A DNA stretch of 64,000 nt from Tenuifilum sp040752515 (lineage in GTDB: Bacteria > Bacteroidota > Bacteroidia > Bacteroidales > Tenuifilaceae): assembly GCA_040752515.1 (NCBI GenBank), contig JBFMGQ010000015.1:1-64000 (forward strand). The letters are read 5' to 3'. The notes beneath the pieces were generated by a model. That model did not search any database. It was not told the origin of the DNA and saw only the letters and a list, made by a program, of their open reading frames with translations. The translations under genes and the position numbers were made by a program. Below are positions 53,702 to 62,892 of the stretch, in pieces (the stretch's first letter is position 1; each line of letters starts with the position of its first letter).

Positions 53702-54394
53702 ATGGCTTTAATAGTTGTTGAAGGGCTCGATGGTGCAGGCAAATCAACTCAAATAGATCTTCTTACAAATCACCTTAAAAGAAAATCCATTCCTTGCCAT
53801 TTCCTTCATTTCCCTCGAGTGGATGCCCCATTCTTTGGTGAGCTCATTGCAAGGTTTCTTCGTGGCGATTTGGGATCAATCGATAAGGTTGACCCCTATG
53901 TGGTTGCTTTACTTTATGCTTCCGATAGAATGGATGCTGCTCCTTTGCTTCGCCAGTGGCTTGCCGGTAACCATGTGGTTCTGCTTGATAGGTACGTCTA
54001 TTCCAATGTTGCCTTTCAGTGCGCTAAACTTAACAATACCGATGAGGTAAACCGCTTGCGGGATTGGATACTGCAGCTGGAGTTCGATTATTACGCAATT
54101 CCTAAACCCGACTTAAACATCTTTTTAAATGTGCCCTTTGACTTTACTCGTCAGCGTTTAACCGAACATCGAACCGGCGATTCGCGACAATACCTTCAGG
54201 GTAAGGATGATATTCATGAAAAAGACCTTTCGTTTCAGGAAAAGGTAAGGAACATCTATCTTGAACAACAACAGTTCGACAAAAATTTTGTTGTTCTTAA
54301 TTGTACCGATTCAAATGGGCAAATGCTCAAGCCCAACGTGATATCGGAAATGATCATTAAAGAGATAATTAGTAGAAATCTTATAAACATCTAA
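53702..54394 (+). CDS. tmk: Thymidylate kinase
   Basis: The 230-residue product has the P-loop GLDGAGKST (8-16), the DR(Y/H)-type motif LLDRYVYSNVAFQ, and FPRVDAPFF. It phosphorylates dTMP to dTDP in DNA precursor synthesis. The lid and the C-terminus are normal in length. It starts a plus-strand run with the BT_3928-type gene 12 bases downstream. Confidence 0.94.
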   Translation: MALIVVEGLDGAGKSTQIDLLTNHLKRKSIPCHFLHFPRVDAPFFGELIARFLRGDLGSIDKVDPYVVALLYASDRMDAAPLLRQWLAGNHVVLLDRYVYSNVAFQCAKLNNTDEVNRLRDWILQLEFDYYAIPKPDLNIFLNVPFDFTRQRLTEHRTGDSRQYLQGKDDIHEKDLSFQEKVRNIYLEQQQFDKNFVVLNCTDSNGQMLKPNVISEMIIKEIISRNLINI

Positions 54395-54406
54395 GAGGAT
54401 TTTTAT

Positions 54407-55627
54407 ATGAGGAGAACTTTTCTGCTTATTGCAAAGTATTTACTGGCAGTTGTTTTCATTTTCTCAGGGTTTGTTAAGGGAATTGACCCCTGGGGTACAG
54501 CATATAAGTTATCCGATTACTTCACTGCGTTTCATCTCGAATTCCTAAACGATTTGGCACTCCCATTTGCTGTTATTCTTTGTGCTGCTGAATTTTACAT
54601 AGGGTTACTTTTGCTTTTTGACGCTAAACCAAGAGCTGCTGCATGGGGAGCATTCCTTTTTATGGCAGTATTCACTCCTTTGACTTTAATTCTGGCCATC
54701 GCCAATCCCATTTCGGATTGCGGTTGCTTTGGCGATGCCATTAAGCTATCGAACTGGGGAACATTTTTTAAAAATATAGTTTTTTTTACCGCCGCTTTAT
54801 ACCTTTTTGCTAATCGTAAGGAGTTAAATTCAAAGTATGGCTTTGTTAAAGAGAATGTTGCTCCATTCTTGCTTTTGGCATTAGCATTTGTGCCATCAAT
54901 TCATGGCATTCGCCATCAACCTATAATCGATTTTCGACCTTTCCATATTGGCGCAAACCTGCTGCAATCCACTTCCATTCCTGACGATGCGCCACACGAT
55001 GTTTATAAAACGGTACTATACTATAAAAAAGATGGTGTGGTTAAGGATTTTGATGAAAACAGTTACCCTTGGAACGATTCTTCTTGGACTTTTGTCGATT
55101 CCAAATCGTATTTAGTGAAAAAAGGTTACACACCCCCCATTACCAATTTTACACTATATACCGAAGGGGGCCAAAATTATACCGATAGCGTTCTATATTC
55201 TAAAGGTAATTTGATTCTTATTGTTATTCCAAACATTAAATACCTTTCTGTACCCGCTATAGCCAAATTTCAAGATTTACAGAAACAAGCACGTAACAAA
55301 GGTGTCAAAATATACGGATTAACCTCGGCTGCTGGAACCGATTTGGCCAATTTGGAAAACAAACATGGTTTATTTTTTACATGGCTTCAAGCCGATGAGG
55401 TTATGCTCAAAACCATAGTGCGTTCATATCCAGGTGTGCTTTACCTTTACGATGGTACAATTGTTGGCAAATGGCATTGGCGGGACATTCCCGACAATCT
55501 GTTTAGCAGTGAGAATCCTTTATCATTTATATTAAAATCGATACAAATTAAATTGGAGTATGCTATTGTAGCATTATTATCGTTATCTTTAATAATAATT
55601 CTGTTGTTGTTTAACCGAGTTAAATAA
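54407..55627 (+). CDS. BT_3928-type membrane protein (DoxX/MauE-like with periplasmic thioredoxin-like domain)
   Basis: The 406-residue product starts with four membrane helices of the DoxX/MauE type (about 8-28, 45-68, 75-100, 118-135), with GFVKGIDPWGTAYKLSDYF and DCGCFGD as typical segments, then a large external domain (about 180-370) that resembles a thioredoxin fold without the CXXC pair, and a final helix (about 380-400). It is common in Bacteroidales and usually follows tmk. The function is not known; the DCGC pair suggests a link to thiol exchange. Confidence 0.82.
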   Translation: MRRTFLLIAKYLLAVVFIFSGFVKGIDPWGTAYKLSDYFTAFHLEFLNDLALPFAVILCAAEFYIGLLLLFDAKPRAAAWGAFLFMAVFTPLTLILAIANPISDCGCFGDAIKLSNWGTFFKNIVFFTAALYLFANRKELNSKYGFVKENVAPFLLLALAFVPSIHGIRHQPIIDFRPFHIGANLLQSTSIPDDAPHDVYKTVLYYKKDGVVKDFDENSYPWNDSSWTFVDSKSYLVKKGYTPPITNFTLYTEGGQNYTDSVLYSKGNLILIVIPNIKYLSVPAIAKFQDLQKQARNKGVKIYGLTSAAGTDLANLENKHGLFFTWLQADEVMLKTIVRSYPGVLYLYDGTIVGKWHWRDIPDNLFSSENPLSFILKSIQIKLEYAIVALLSLSLIIILLLFNRVK

Positions 55628-55642
55628 ATCAATTTTCATAAC

Positions 55643-57829
55643 ATGAAAGCACTAAAAAAATTTATTACTTGGCTTTTAGTTTTAGTTTCTCTACCCAATG
55701 CTTTTGCCGATGAGGGTATGTGGATGCTAAACCTTTTAGGTAAGAATATTTCGGCAATGCAAGCAATGGGTTTAAAATTGACAGTTGAAGAAATATATAG
55801 TGTCAACAAATCGAGCCTGAAAGACGCTATTGTTCAATTCGATGATGGTGGCTGTAGTGCTGAATTGGTTTCCCCAAACGGGCTTTTCTTTACTAATCAT
55901 CATTGCGGTGTTGATGCGGTTCAAAATTTAAGCACAGTAAGCAACAACTTGCTGGAGAATGGATACTGGGCAAATTCGTTGGCGGAGGAATTACCCGCAC
56001 AGGGTAAGACGGCACTTATTTTGGTTGACATTACCGATATTACATCTGATGTTCTATCGGGCATTAGCCCATCATTATCGAACAGGGAGTACTTTGAGGC
56101 AATTAATCAGAAGATGCAGTATATTCAGGATTCTATCGAAACTAAAAGCGGGTATCATGTGGTGGTAAGGCCGTTCTTCAACTACAACGAGTTTTACATG
56201 TTCCGTTATGAGCGTTACCGTGATGTTCGATTAGTTGGTGTTCCTCCTACATCGATAGGCAATTTTGGTGGCGATGTGGATAACTGGCATTGGCCTCGGC
56301 ATACCGGCGACTTTTGTGTATTCCGCATTTACACCTCGCCCGATGGAAAACCTGCCGAATATAGCCCTAAAAACGTACCTCTAAAATCGAAGAATTACCT
56401 AAAAATTAACCTACAGGGTGTCAATGAAGGCGATTTTTCCATGATAATTGGTTTCCCTGGCCGAACATACCGTTACGCATCGTCGTTCGAGGCTTTATTT
56501 AACCGTGAGGTGGTTGCCAATTTCAAAAGAACAGTATGGGGCGAGATGATCAACACCATTAAAAAGGCTCAGCAAACCGACCCTGCCATTAAGGTAAACT
56601 ACACCGATAAACACGATTACCTTGTAAACTTTTACCAGAAAGATGTCTGGCAGGCTGAGTCAATGTATAAGTATAACGTTGTTGAACGTCTCGCAGCTCG
56701 TGAAGATAGCCTGAAGGCATGGGCTAACACCAATCCTTTCCTTTACAGCCGTTATATTTCCAGTATCCCAGTATTGGAAAATTACTACCAAACTGTAACC
56801 CAGAATCACTGGGAGGAGCTTGAGGGAGCCATTTCCGCTCTATCGTTTTACCCTGTGGATGTTTATAAAAATGTTACCGCATGCAACGATTTCGTTTCAG
56901 CAATCATCATGCAGGGCAAACCTTACAGCCGACTTAGTTTTAAAAGGGATTACATTCGTCAGGAGGCTAAACTACTTGAAAAGCGTATACCTCAAATTTT
57001 TGAAAAATACCATATTTACCCCGATTTTCAACTATACTCAATTGCCTTTGGCGCACTACTGAACAATAGCGGCGAGTTCAATAATTTGGGGATGCTCAAT
57101 GCCATAAAAAAAGTCGAAGATATTAGCACCTCTTATCCTTACTACATTAGGGCATTCTATGAGAAATCGTACTTCACCTCGCCCGAAAACCTTAAGAAAC
57201 TGATTAAAAGACCCTACCTGGATTCATTGGTAAAGGATCCGCTCTTCATTCTTTACCATAACTACGATATGCTTTGGGATTCCATATACAACTCCATGTA
57301 CGAAGCCCAGCAAAACTATAACAGGGCAATGCAGCTCTTTACCAGGGGAATCATGGAAATGAACAAGGGAAAACTTTTGTACCCCGATGCCAATTCTACC
57401 CCACGATTAACCTATGGCCGAGTTCGAGGCTATCGACCTACTGATGGCATGGTTTATAAACCATTTACAACCCTTGATGGTGTGATGGAAAAGGATGATC
57501 CTAACTCTGACGTGTTTAAAGTGCCTTCAAAACTCAGAAAGCTATGGGAACGAAAGGATTATGGTCCATATGGTAAGGATGGCGTAATGCCTGTTTGTTT
57601 CCTTACCGATAATGATATTACCGGAGGTAATTCTGGTAGCGGAGTCCTCGACGCTAATGGTAATCTTATAGGAATTGCTTTTGATGGGAATTCCGAGGCT
57701 ATGTCCTGCGACTTTATGTATGAACCCCAAACCCAACGAACCATTGTGGTTGATATTAGGTATGTATTGTTTGTTATCGATAAGTTCGGTGAATCAAAGC
57801 ATATCATGAATGAGTTAACATTACTCTAA
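55643..57829 (+). CDS. S46-family dipeptidyl peptidase, DPP7-like
   Basis: The 728-residue product has a signal peptide (about 1-22) and the S46 chymotrypsin-like fold split by a helical domain. The catalytic histidine is in FFTNHHCGVDA and the serine in GGNSGSGVLD. Eighteen residues after that serine lies a glycine (IAFDGN), the position that is Gly in DPP7 and Arg in DPP11, so cleavage after hydrophobic residues is expected rather than after Asp/Glu. It trims dipeptides from peptides in the periplasm. It ends before a strong bidirectional terminator. Confidence 0.92.
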   Translation: MKALKKFITWLLVLVSLPNAFADEGMWMLNLLGKNISAMQAMGLKLTVEEIYSVNKSSLKDAIVQFDDGGCSAELVSPNGLFFTNHHCGVDAVQNLSTVSNNLLENGYWANSLAEELPAQGKTALILVDITDITSDVLSGISPSLSNREYFEAINQKMQYIQDSIETKSGYHVVVRPFFNYNEFYMFRYERYRDVRLVGVPPTSIGNFGGDVDNWHWPRHTGDFCVFRIYTSPDGKPAEYSPKNVPLKSKNYLKINLQGVNEGDFSMIIGFPGRTYRYASSFEALFNREVVANFKRTVWGEMINTIKKAQQTDPAIKVNYTDKHDYLVNFYQKDVWQAESMYKYNVVERLAAREDSLKAWANTNPFLYSRYISSIPVLENYYQTVTQNHWEELEGAISALSFYPVDVYKNVTACNDFVSAIIMQGKPYSRLSFKRDYIRQEAKLLEKRIPQIFEKYHIYPDFQLYSIAFGALLNNSGEFNNLGMLNAIKKVEDISTSYPYYIRAFYEKSYFTSPENLKKLIKRPYLDSLVKDPLFILYHNYDMLWDSIYNSMYEAQQNYNRAMQLFTRGIMEMNKGKLLYPDANSTPRLTYGRVRGYRPTDGMVYKPFTTLDGVMEKDDPNSDVFKVPSKLRKLWERKDYGPYGKDGVMPVCFLTDNDITGGNSGSGVLDANGNLIGIAFDGNSEAMSCDFMYEPQTQRTIVVDIRYVLFVIDKFGESKHIMNELTLL

Positions 57830-57848
57830 AAAAATCCATATCAATCAA

Positions 57849-57881
57849 ATAAAAACTCCCGCATAAAGCGGGAGTTTTTAT
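57849..57881. terminator. Bidirectional terminator between the S46 and OsmC genes
   Basis: A perfect 14-bp stem (57849-57862 with 57868-57881), five-base loop, A/T-rich ends giving U-runs on both strands. Confidence 0.9.
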
Positions 57882-58276
57882 TATATGCTCTTAGTGGTTA
57901 CGCTCATTTGAGGCGGGTTGTGAAGGTGTTTTTTAACTGCACACTGGTCAGCTGCCTTGATAACGGCTTCCTTGTATTTCTCAGGGAAATCGGCAGGAAG
58001 GTTGATTTCGAGTTCTAATTTCTCAATCATGTGTGTCAAGGGGTTAAACTGATGCTTTTGCACAATTTTAATATTGTCGGTTGGTATGCCCCGCTGGTCA
58101 CAGAACGATTTTACGTAAATGCCAGCACAGGTACCAATCGATGCTAAGAACAATGTGAAAGGAGCAGGCCCTTCATTGTCACCCCCTGCGTAAACCGGTT
58201 GATCGGTTAAAATATCATGCTCTCCAATGTGAGCAACAACTTGCTTTTTGCCTTGAAATGTAACTTCGAATTCCAT
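57881..58276 (-). CDS. OsmC-family peroxiredoxin-like protein
   Basis: The 131-residue product is of the YhfA/OsmC type. Its two conserved cysteines are C50 (SIGTCAGIYVKSF) and C112 (ADQCAVKKHLHN). Family members reduce organic hydroperoxides, though the YhfA subgroup is poorly characterised. An exact -7 box lies 25 bases upstream. It is convergent with the S46 gene. Confidence 0.88.
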   Translation of the reverse strand: MEFEVTFQGKKQVVAHIGEHDILTDQPVYAGGDNEGPAPFTLFLASIGTCAGIYVKSFCDQRGIPTDNIKIVQKHQFNPLTHMIEKLELEINLPADFPEKYKEAVIKAADQCAVKKHLHNPPQMSVTTKSI

Positions 58277-58301
58277 ATGTTTTATTTATTGTTTTGTGTC
58301 G

Positions 58302-58309
58302 CAAATATA
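58302..58309 (-). promoter_or_regulatory. -7 promoter box of the OsmC gene
   Basis: The minus strand reads TATATTTG, an exact TAnnTTTG match. The predicted start near 58295 gives a leader of about 18 bases. Confidence 0.55.
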
Positions 58310-58463
58310 CAACGCAACAAAATATCTAAATGTTTAAATACGATATAATTTATTTGGAATATTTCTAAATAATGTTAATTGCAGGTTCATTGCTAAGTGG
58401 AAGTTCTTACCGAGTGATAGGATTTTCAATTTAATTGCCATTTTGGGTTAATAGATAAGAAAA

Positions 58464-58486
58464 GGGGCGTCGAAAATCGACACCCC
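58464..58486 (-). terminator. Terminator of the M6 protease gene
   Basis: GGGGCGTCGA/TCGACACCCC stem with one mismatch; on the minus strand followed by TTTTCTTATC. Confidence 0.65.
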
Positions 58487-58513
58487 CCTTCAAATAAAAC
58501 ACATTAGCAGCTA

Positions 58514-61500
58514 TTACTTTTTAATGAATTGTTTTGTTATAGGTTGTTTTTCATCGTCAATTGAGATCATGTAAACGCCAGGAGCCAAATCATTAACCTC
58601 AATTGTATTATTCCTATTGGTTAGCATTTGGAACTTAACAACAGCACCACGCATGTCGTAAATGCGGGCCGATACTTCTCCTTCGATGCCGTTAAGAACC
58701 ACATTGATCTTATCGGTAGCAGGATTAGGATAGAGGGCGAAAATATCGCTTTTCTCATTACCCAGCTGTTCAGCAAATGGATTGTCGGTTGAAGGAGCCG
58801 ATGTACCGCTGGTAATATTTACGCTGTAGTCCTCAACCTCTCCATAGCTAAATGTTTCGCATGCAGTAGGTGCAGCATTGTACTTCATGCTAACTCGCAT
58901 ACGGGTAACACCAAGGGTAGCAGTGGTAGGAATGGTTATGCTTGCCGAAAGGGTTCCGCTGCTCGACGATGAACCACTGGCAACCTTTTCGGTGTCTTCG
59001 AATGTACCATTCTTATTGTAATCAATCCAAACTGCCCAGTACTCGGTATAGGCAGTGCTGGCAAACCCTGCACTGAAGTAAATGGTATATGCAGTTCCTC
59101 GAGCAACAGTAGCCTGCAGGCTGGTCATATCCTTATATCCACCATCGTTGCCTGAAGTACGGTTGATACCTGCGAATTGAACAAGGTCAATCCATTCGTA
59201 GCTGGAGTTGCTTCCTTTTGAAGCGCAATAGGTTACAGTGCTGGCTGTTGTGGTGAAACTTACCTGGCTGCCATACGATGTACCCTGGGCGTTAATTGCA
59301 TAGGCACGGGCATAGTAGGTTGTGTTAGCTGCCAATCCTGAGAGGTTAGCACTAAATGAACCAGTTCCTGAACCACTTGCAACCTTGCTATTTGCAGTAG
59401 TTGGATTCTGTGAGGTACTGTAGCAAATACCACGTTCGGTAACTGTAGCGCCACCGTCGGCAGTTACATTACCAGCTACGGTTGCGGTGCTGGCAGTAAT
59501 ATTGCTAACGCTTCCTGTTGTGACTGTAGGTGTGGTAGCACCGCTACCTGCTGTAATCGATACATTATCAATATACCAGTAGTCAATGTTATAGAGGTTG
59601 CCATCGGCAACAAAAGCAATATAAGTGGTTGCCGAGTTAAGGTTTGTGGTAATGTTAACGTTTACCGTTGTTGCGCTAATATTAGTGCTCGATGTGGCTA
59701 CTGACCACGAAGTGTTAGTCCAGTTGGTTTTGTCGTTTGAGGTTTGAACCCTTAAGGTTACCCCAGTACTATATGCATCAAGCATGTGACGGAAACTAAG
59801 TGTAACTTGGCTAACTCCCGAAGTGTTGATAGCTGGAGTAATAAGACGTGTAGTTCCCGGATTAACGTTCTGGTATGTGCATTTCATTTCGTAGGCCGAT
59901 CCTCCTGCGTTGGCAGTATTTGATACGCTCCAACGCTCAGTAATACTGGTGCCTGTATTCTGGGTTGTCCAGCCACTTGGCATCGATGAACTGCTAAATG
60001 TTTGTGAGTATGGTAGGCTAACAGAGGTTGGATTTGCGGCAGTAGTGAAATTCAAGGTGCTACCATAGGTTGTACCATTGGCACTTACGGCTTTAACTCT
60101 ATAGTAGTAAGTAGTGTTTGCACTTAGTCCGGTAAGGCCAGCCGTTACACTGGTATTGGTTGTTCCGGTAACTGAGTTTGGAGTGGCGTTAATACTATTA
60201 CCTAAGCTTGTTGTTGTTCCCCATTCAAAGGTTACTGTGGTAGTTGCATTATTGGCATTAACAGTTCCATTTAAGGTAGCACTATTGGTAGTTATTGATG
60301 ATGCAGCTACAGTTGTTGCTGTTGGGGCGGTACCTCCACCTGAGCCACCCATAAATGCAAAGGTGATATCCTTTGTTGTAGCATTTTCGGCAATATTGGT
60401 CATTGGTTTGCCAGTATTTGCACCTGCCCACGATTTCATATTGGGTGTAGTGGCATCGGTAAATGATGTTTTGTTGCTACTTCCGGGGAAGGGGCAACCT
60501 GTACTGTTGATGCTCCCGTATGTACTTGATGTAGTACCAGGATTTGTAGTTGCACTGGCACAAACCGGATACATCTTTTGTGGGTATGTAGCATTAATGT
60601 TGTTGCTACTGCTTGCAGTGGCAACATCCTTGTGTACATGGTAAATCACCAAACCGTGACCGGGAACGTATGTATCAAAACCAACCTGCTGGCGATTTTC
60701 CATAATCCAGTATTCGCCGCTGGTGGTTGAATTTATCTGGTAAAAACTCTTGTTGTCCTTAACCGGTTTAACAGTAACGTCTGTAGCCGATGATAGCACG
60801 GTTGCGGTTGCCCATCCATATACCTTAACCTTGGTGTAAGCATTATGATGTGCAGGAGTAACGCCATTGTTGTTCCACGAACCACTGGCCATCATATCCC
60901 ATTTGCCTGTGCCTTCAAACTGTCCACCGGTGCTGTAGTCGGTATCATAATAATCAGGTGCGCCCAGCACATGGCCAAATTCATGGCAAATTACGCCAAT
61001 TGAAGTAATGGTTGTTCCCGAGTTTCCTCTTAGTTCGGCTGAGCAGGAGTACTTGCTAATGGTTTTGCCATCCTTTGTTACGGAAGTAATATTCCATGCA
61101 TGAGCCCAAATGGCATCGGCGCTAGCACCTGCTTCCTCGCCGTAACCGGCATAAATTACATATACTCCATCAACTGTGCCGTCGCCGTCGTTGTCGTAGT
61201 TAGCATAGTTGGCAGCTGCATCGGCTGCATTAACAGCTTCGGTAACCAGTGCTCTTGGATTTTGATCATTGCCATAGGCATCGTTAGCACCGTAGTATGA
61301 CATGTTCTGGCTGGCGGTATAGGGTCCAAATACATCAACGGTTAGGTTGAATTGGCTCCATGAGTTTTCGAGGTAGTAATCCTTTACACTACCGGTTGCA
61401 CCACCTGTATTGTAGCCAACCTGATTGAATAGGTTGTTGAAATCGCTTTGGGTTTTGGTAAAGGGTTTATCCTTGTATGCCATAAGGATACAAATCAGTT

Positions 61501-61927
61501 TTCGATTGCCTGTAGTGGGGAATGCCTTTTGGGCTTCGGCCGACTTAATTTCCCAAATGCTCTTCATCATGGAAAGTTGGCTTGGGCTGTAGTATAAACC
61601 CTTGCTAACCTTCGATAGCAGCTCCTTCTCGGCAGCTGTTCTTTCCTTAATGTTGTTCACTTCAACTCCTGAAAGTTGCAAATCGCCCTTCATGTCCTGA
61701 ACGGCATACTCATAAACACCCTTGCTGTTCATCATAATGGTATAACCATCTTCTGTGGTTGCCCATTTTACTTTCTCGTCGCCCTTTAGGAAGATAGCCA
61801 GGGTTTTGCCGTTCGCCTGTTTGTACTGAATTAGCCCCGGATAAGCCGGTATTGCTAGGGTTTGGCTTACCCATAGCATGCATGTCACAAGACAAATGCT
61901 TACTAAACCAAGTAGATTTTTTCTCAT
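58514..61927 (-). CDS. Secreted M6-family metalloprotease with Fn3, GEVED and T9SS sorting domains
   Basis: The 1137-residue product has a signal peptide (about 1-25), a propeptide-like region, and an M6 (immune inhibitor A-like) protease domain with the zinc site HEFGH (315-319) and D325 in HEFGHVLGAPDYYD. After it come an Fn3-like domain (about 535-630), a jelly-roll/MAM-like region (about 635-795), a second Fn3-like domain (about 800-885), a GEVED domain (about 890-1040; YGEVEDYSV) and a type A C-terminal sorting domain (LYPNPATDKI to KQFIKK). The last domain sends it through the type IX secretion system to the surface or medium. Likely role: breakdown of external protein. Confidence 0.93.
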   Translation of the reverse strand: MRKNLLGLVSICLVTCMLWVSQTLAIPAYPGLIQYKQANGKTLAIFLKGDEKVKWATTEDGYTIMMNSKGVYEYAVQDMKGDLQLSGVEVNNIKERTAAEKELLSKVSKGLYYSPSQLSMMKSIWEIKSAEAQKAFPTTGNRKLICILMAYKDKPFTKTQSDFNNLFNQVGYNTGGATGSVKDYYLENSWSQFNLTVDVFGPYTASQNMSYYGANDAYGNDQNPRALVTEAVNAADAAANYANYDNDGDGTVDGVYVIYAGYGEEAGASADAIWAHAWNITSVTKDGKTISKYSCSAELRGNSGTTITSIGVICHEFGHVLGAPDYYDTDYSTGGQFEGTGKWDMMASGSWNNNGVTPAHHNAYTKVKVYGWATATVLSSATDVTVKPVKDNKSFYQINSTTSGEYWIMENRQQVGFDTYVPGHGLVIYHVHKDVATASSSNNINATYPQKMYPVCASATTNPGTTSSTYGSINSTGCPFPGSSNKTSFTDATTPNMKSWAGANTGKPMTNIAENATTKDITFAFMGGSGGGTAPTATTVAASSITTNSATLNGTVNANNATTTVTFEWGTTTSLGNSINATPNSVTGTTNTSVTAGLTGLSANTTYYYRVKAVSANGTTYGSTLNFTTAANPTSVSLPYSQTFSSSSMPSGWTTQNTGTSITERWSVSNTANAGGSAYEMKCTYQNVNPGTTRLITPAINTSGVSQVTLSFRHMLDAYSTGVTLRVQTSNDKTNWTNTSWSVATSSTNISATTVNVNITTNLNSATTYIAFVADGNLYNIDYWYIDNVSITAGSGATTPTVTTGSVSNITASTATVAGNVTADGGATVTERGICYSTSQNPTTANSKVASGSGTGSFSANLSGLAANTTYYARAYAINAQGTSYGSQVSFTTTASTVTYCASKGSNSSYEWIDLVQFAGINRTSGNDGGYKDMTSLQATVARGTAYTIYFSAGFASTAYTEYWAVWIDYNKNGTFEDTEKVASGSSSSSGTLSASITIPTTATLGVTRMRVSMKYNAAPTACETFSYGEVEDYSVNITSGTSAPSTDNPFAEQLGNEKSDIFALYPNPATDKINVVLNGIEGEVSARIYDMRGAVVKFQMLTNRNNTIEVNDLAPGVYMISIDDEKQPITKQFIKK

Positions 61928-62187
61928 AGCGTTTTTTGTTTAGGTTGGTGTTTAGTTGGATGCCCGCAAGGTATATCATTAGGGTTTAATAGTCAATAGA
62001 GGTTTTTCCCTAAAATCTTACTTATCGACATAAAACAGTTTTTAACATATAAAATGCAATTTTCTAAGTACATAAAGATAAATAGCTGTTAATCAAATAA
62101 ATAAATATTTAGTGAGATTTTAAGCAAAGACACAAAAGCGTTAAATGCCAAAAAGTATTAAATTGCGAGGCTAAATGGTAATCAACA
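61928..62187. other. Non-coding spacer
   Basis: An AT-rich spacer between the divergent protease and response regulator genes. I see no gene, no clear hairpin and no exact -7 box. Confidence 0.5.
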
Positions 62188-62886
62188 ATGGATTTAAAAG
62201 CCATAATTGTCGATGATGAGCCCTTGGCTATTGCGGTAATCGAAGGTTACTTATCGCGAATACCAGGAGTAGATATAGTGGCTACATTTAACGATGGACT
62301 TCCGGCATTTGAGTTTCTTCAGGAAAATCCGGTGGACGTTATGTTTTTGGATGTTGAGATGCCAAAGCTTACGGGAATAGAACTGGTTCGTTGTTTGCAT
62401 AATCCTCCAGTAGTTATTATAACATCAGCAAACAAGGACTATGCAATTGAAGGATTTGAGTTGAATGTTGCCGATTACATCCTGAAACCAGTTACTTTTG
62501 AGCGGTTGCTTAAGGCCTTTTCAAAGGCCAAAGAGTTACTTTCAAAACGAGGTCATGATGATTTAAAGGAGTCGGAATACCTCATTTTTAAAGAGAGTAA
62601 AAAGAATGTAAGGGTTAAACAAGACGATATCCTTTATATTGAAAGCATGAAGGATTACATTAAAGTTGTTACTAATAACCGAACAGTAATAACCAAACAA
62701 AGCATAGGCAGCGTTGAAGAAATGCTCGATAAGGATAAGTTCATCCGCGTCCACCGGTCATTCATAGTAGCATTAGACCATGTCGATACTTTCTCGTCAA
62801 CATCACTTGAAATCGGGAATATTGAAATACCAATAGGACGATTATATAGGGATGAAGTAATTAAAATTCTGGAAACCAAAAAGTAA
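62188..62886 (+). CDS. LytTR-family response regulator
   Basis: The 232-residue product has a receiver domain (about 1-120) with the acidic pair DDE (9-11), phospho-acceptor D55 in MFLDVEMP, T/S in IITSANKDYA and the conserved lysine in ILKPV. A LytTR DNA-binding domain (about 138-230; IESMKDYIKVVT, FIRVHRSFIVAL) follows. Such AlgR/AgrA-type regulators pair with LytS-like sensor kinases; the partner is probably the propeller protein starting seven bases downstream. Confidence 0.94.
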   Translation: MDLKAIIVDDEPLAIAVIEGYLSRIPGVDIVATFNDGLPAFEFLQENPVDVMFLDVEMPKLTGIELVRCLHNPPVVIITSANKDYAIEGFELNVADYILKPVTFERLLKAFSKAKELLSKRGHDDLKESEYLIFKESKKNVRVKQDDILYIESMKDYIKVVTNNRTVITKQSIGSVEEMLDKDKFIRVHRSFIVALDHVDTFSSTSLEIGNIEIPIGRLYRDEVIKILETKK

Positions 62887-62892
62887 CTTAAT

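Noticed and set aside
60114..60644. Open frame of 176 codons antisense to the M6 protease gene
   Set aside because: It lies fully inside a strongly supported gene, is Val/Leu-rich because it mirrors Thr/Asn/Ser codons, and has no ribosome-binding context.
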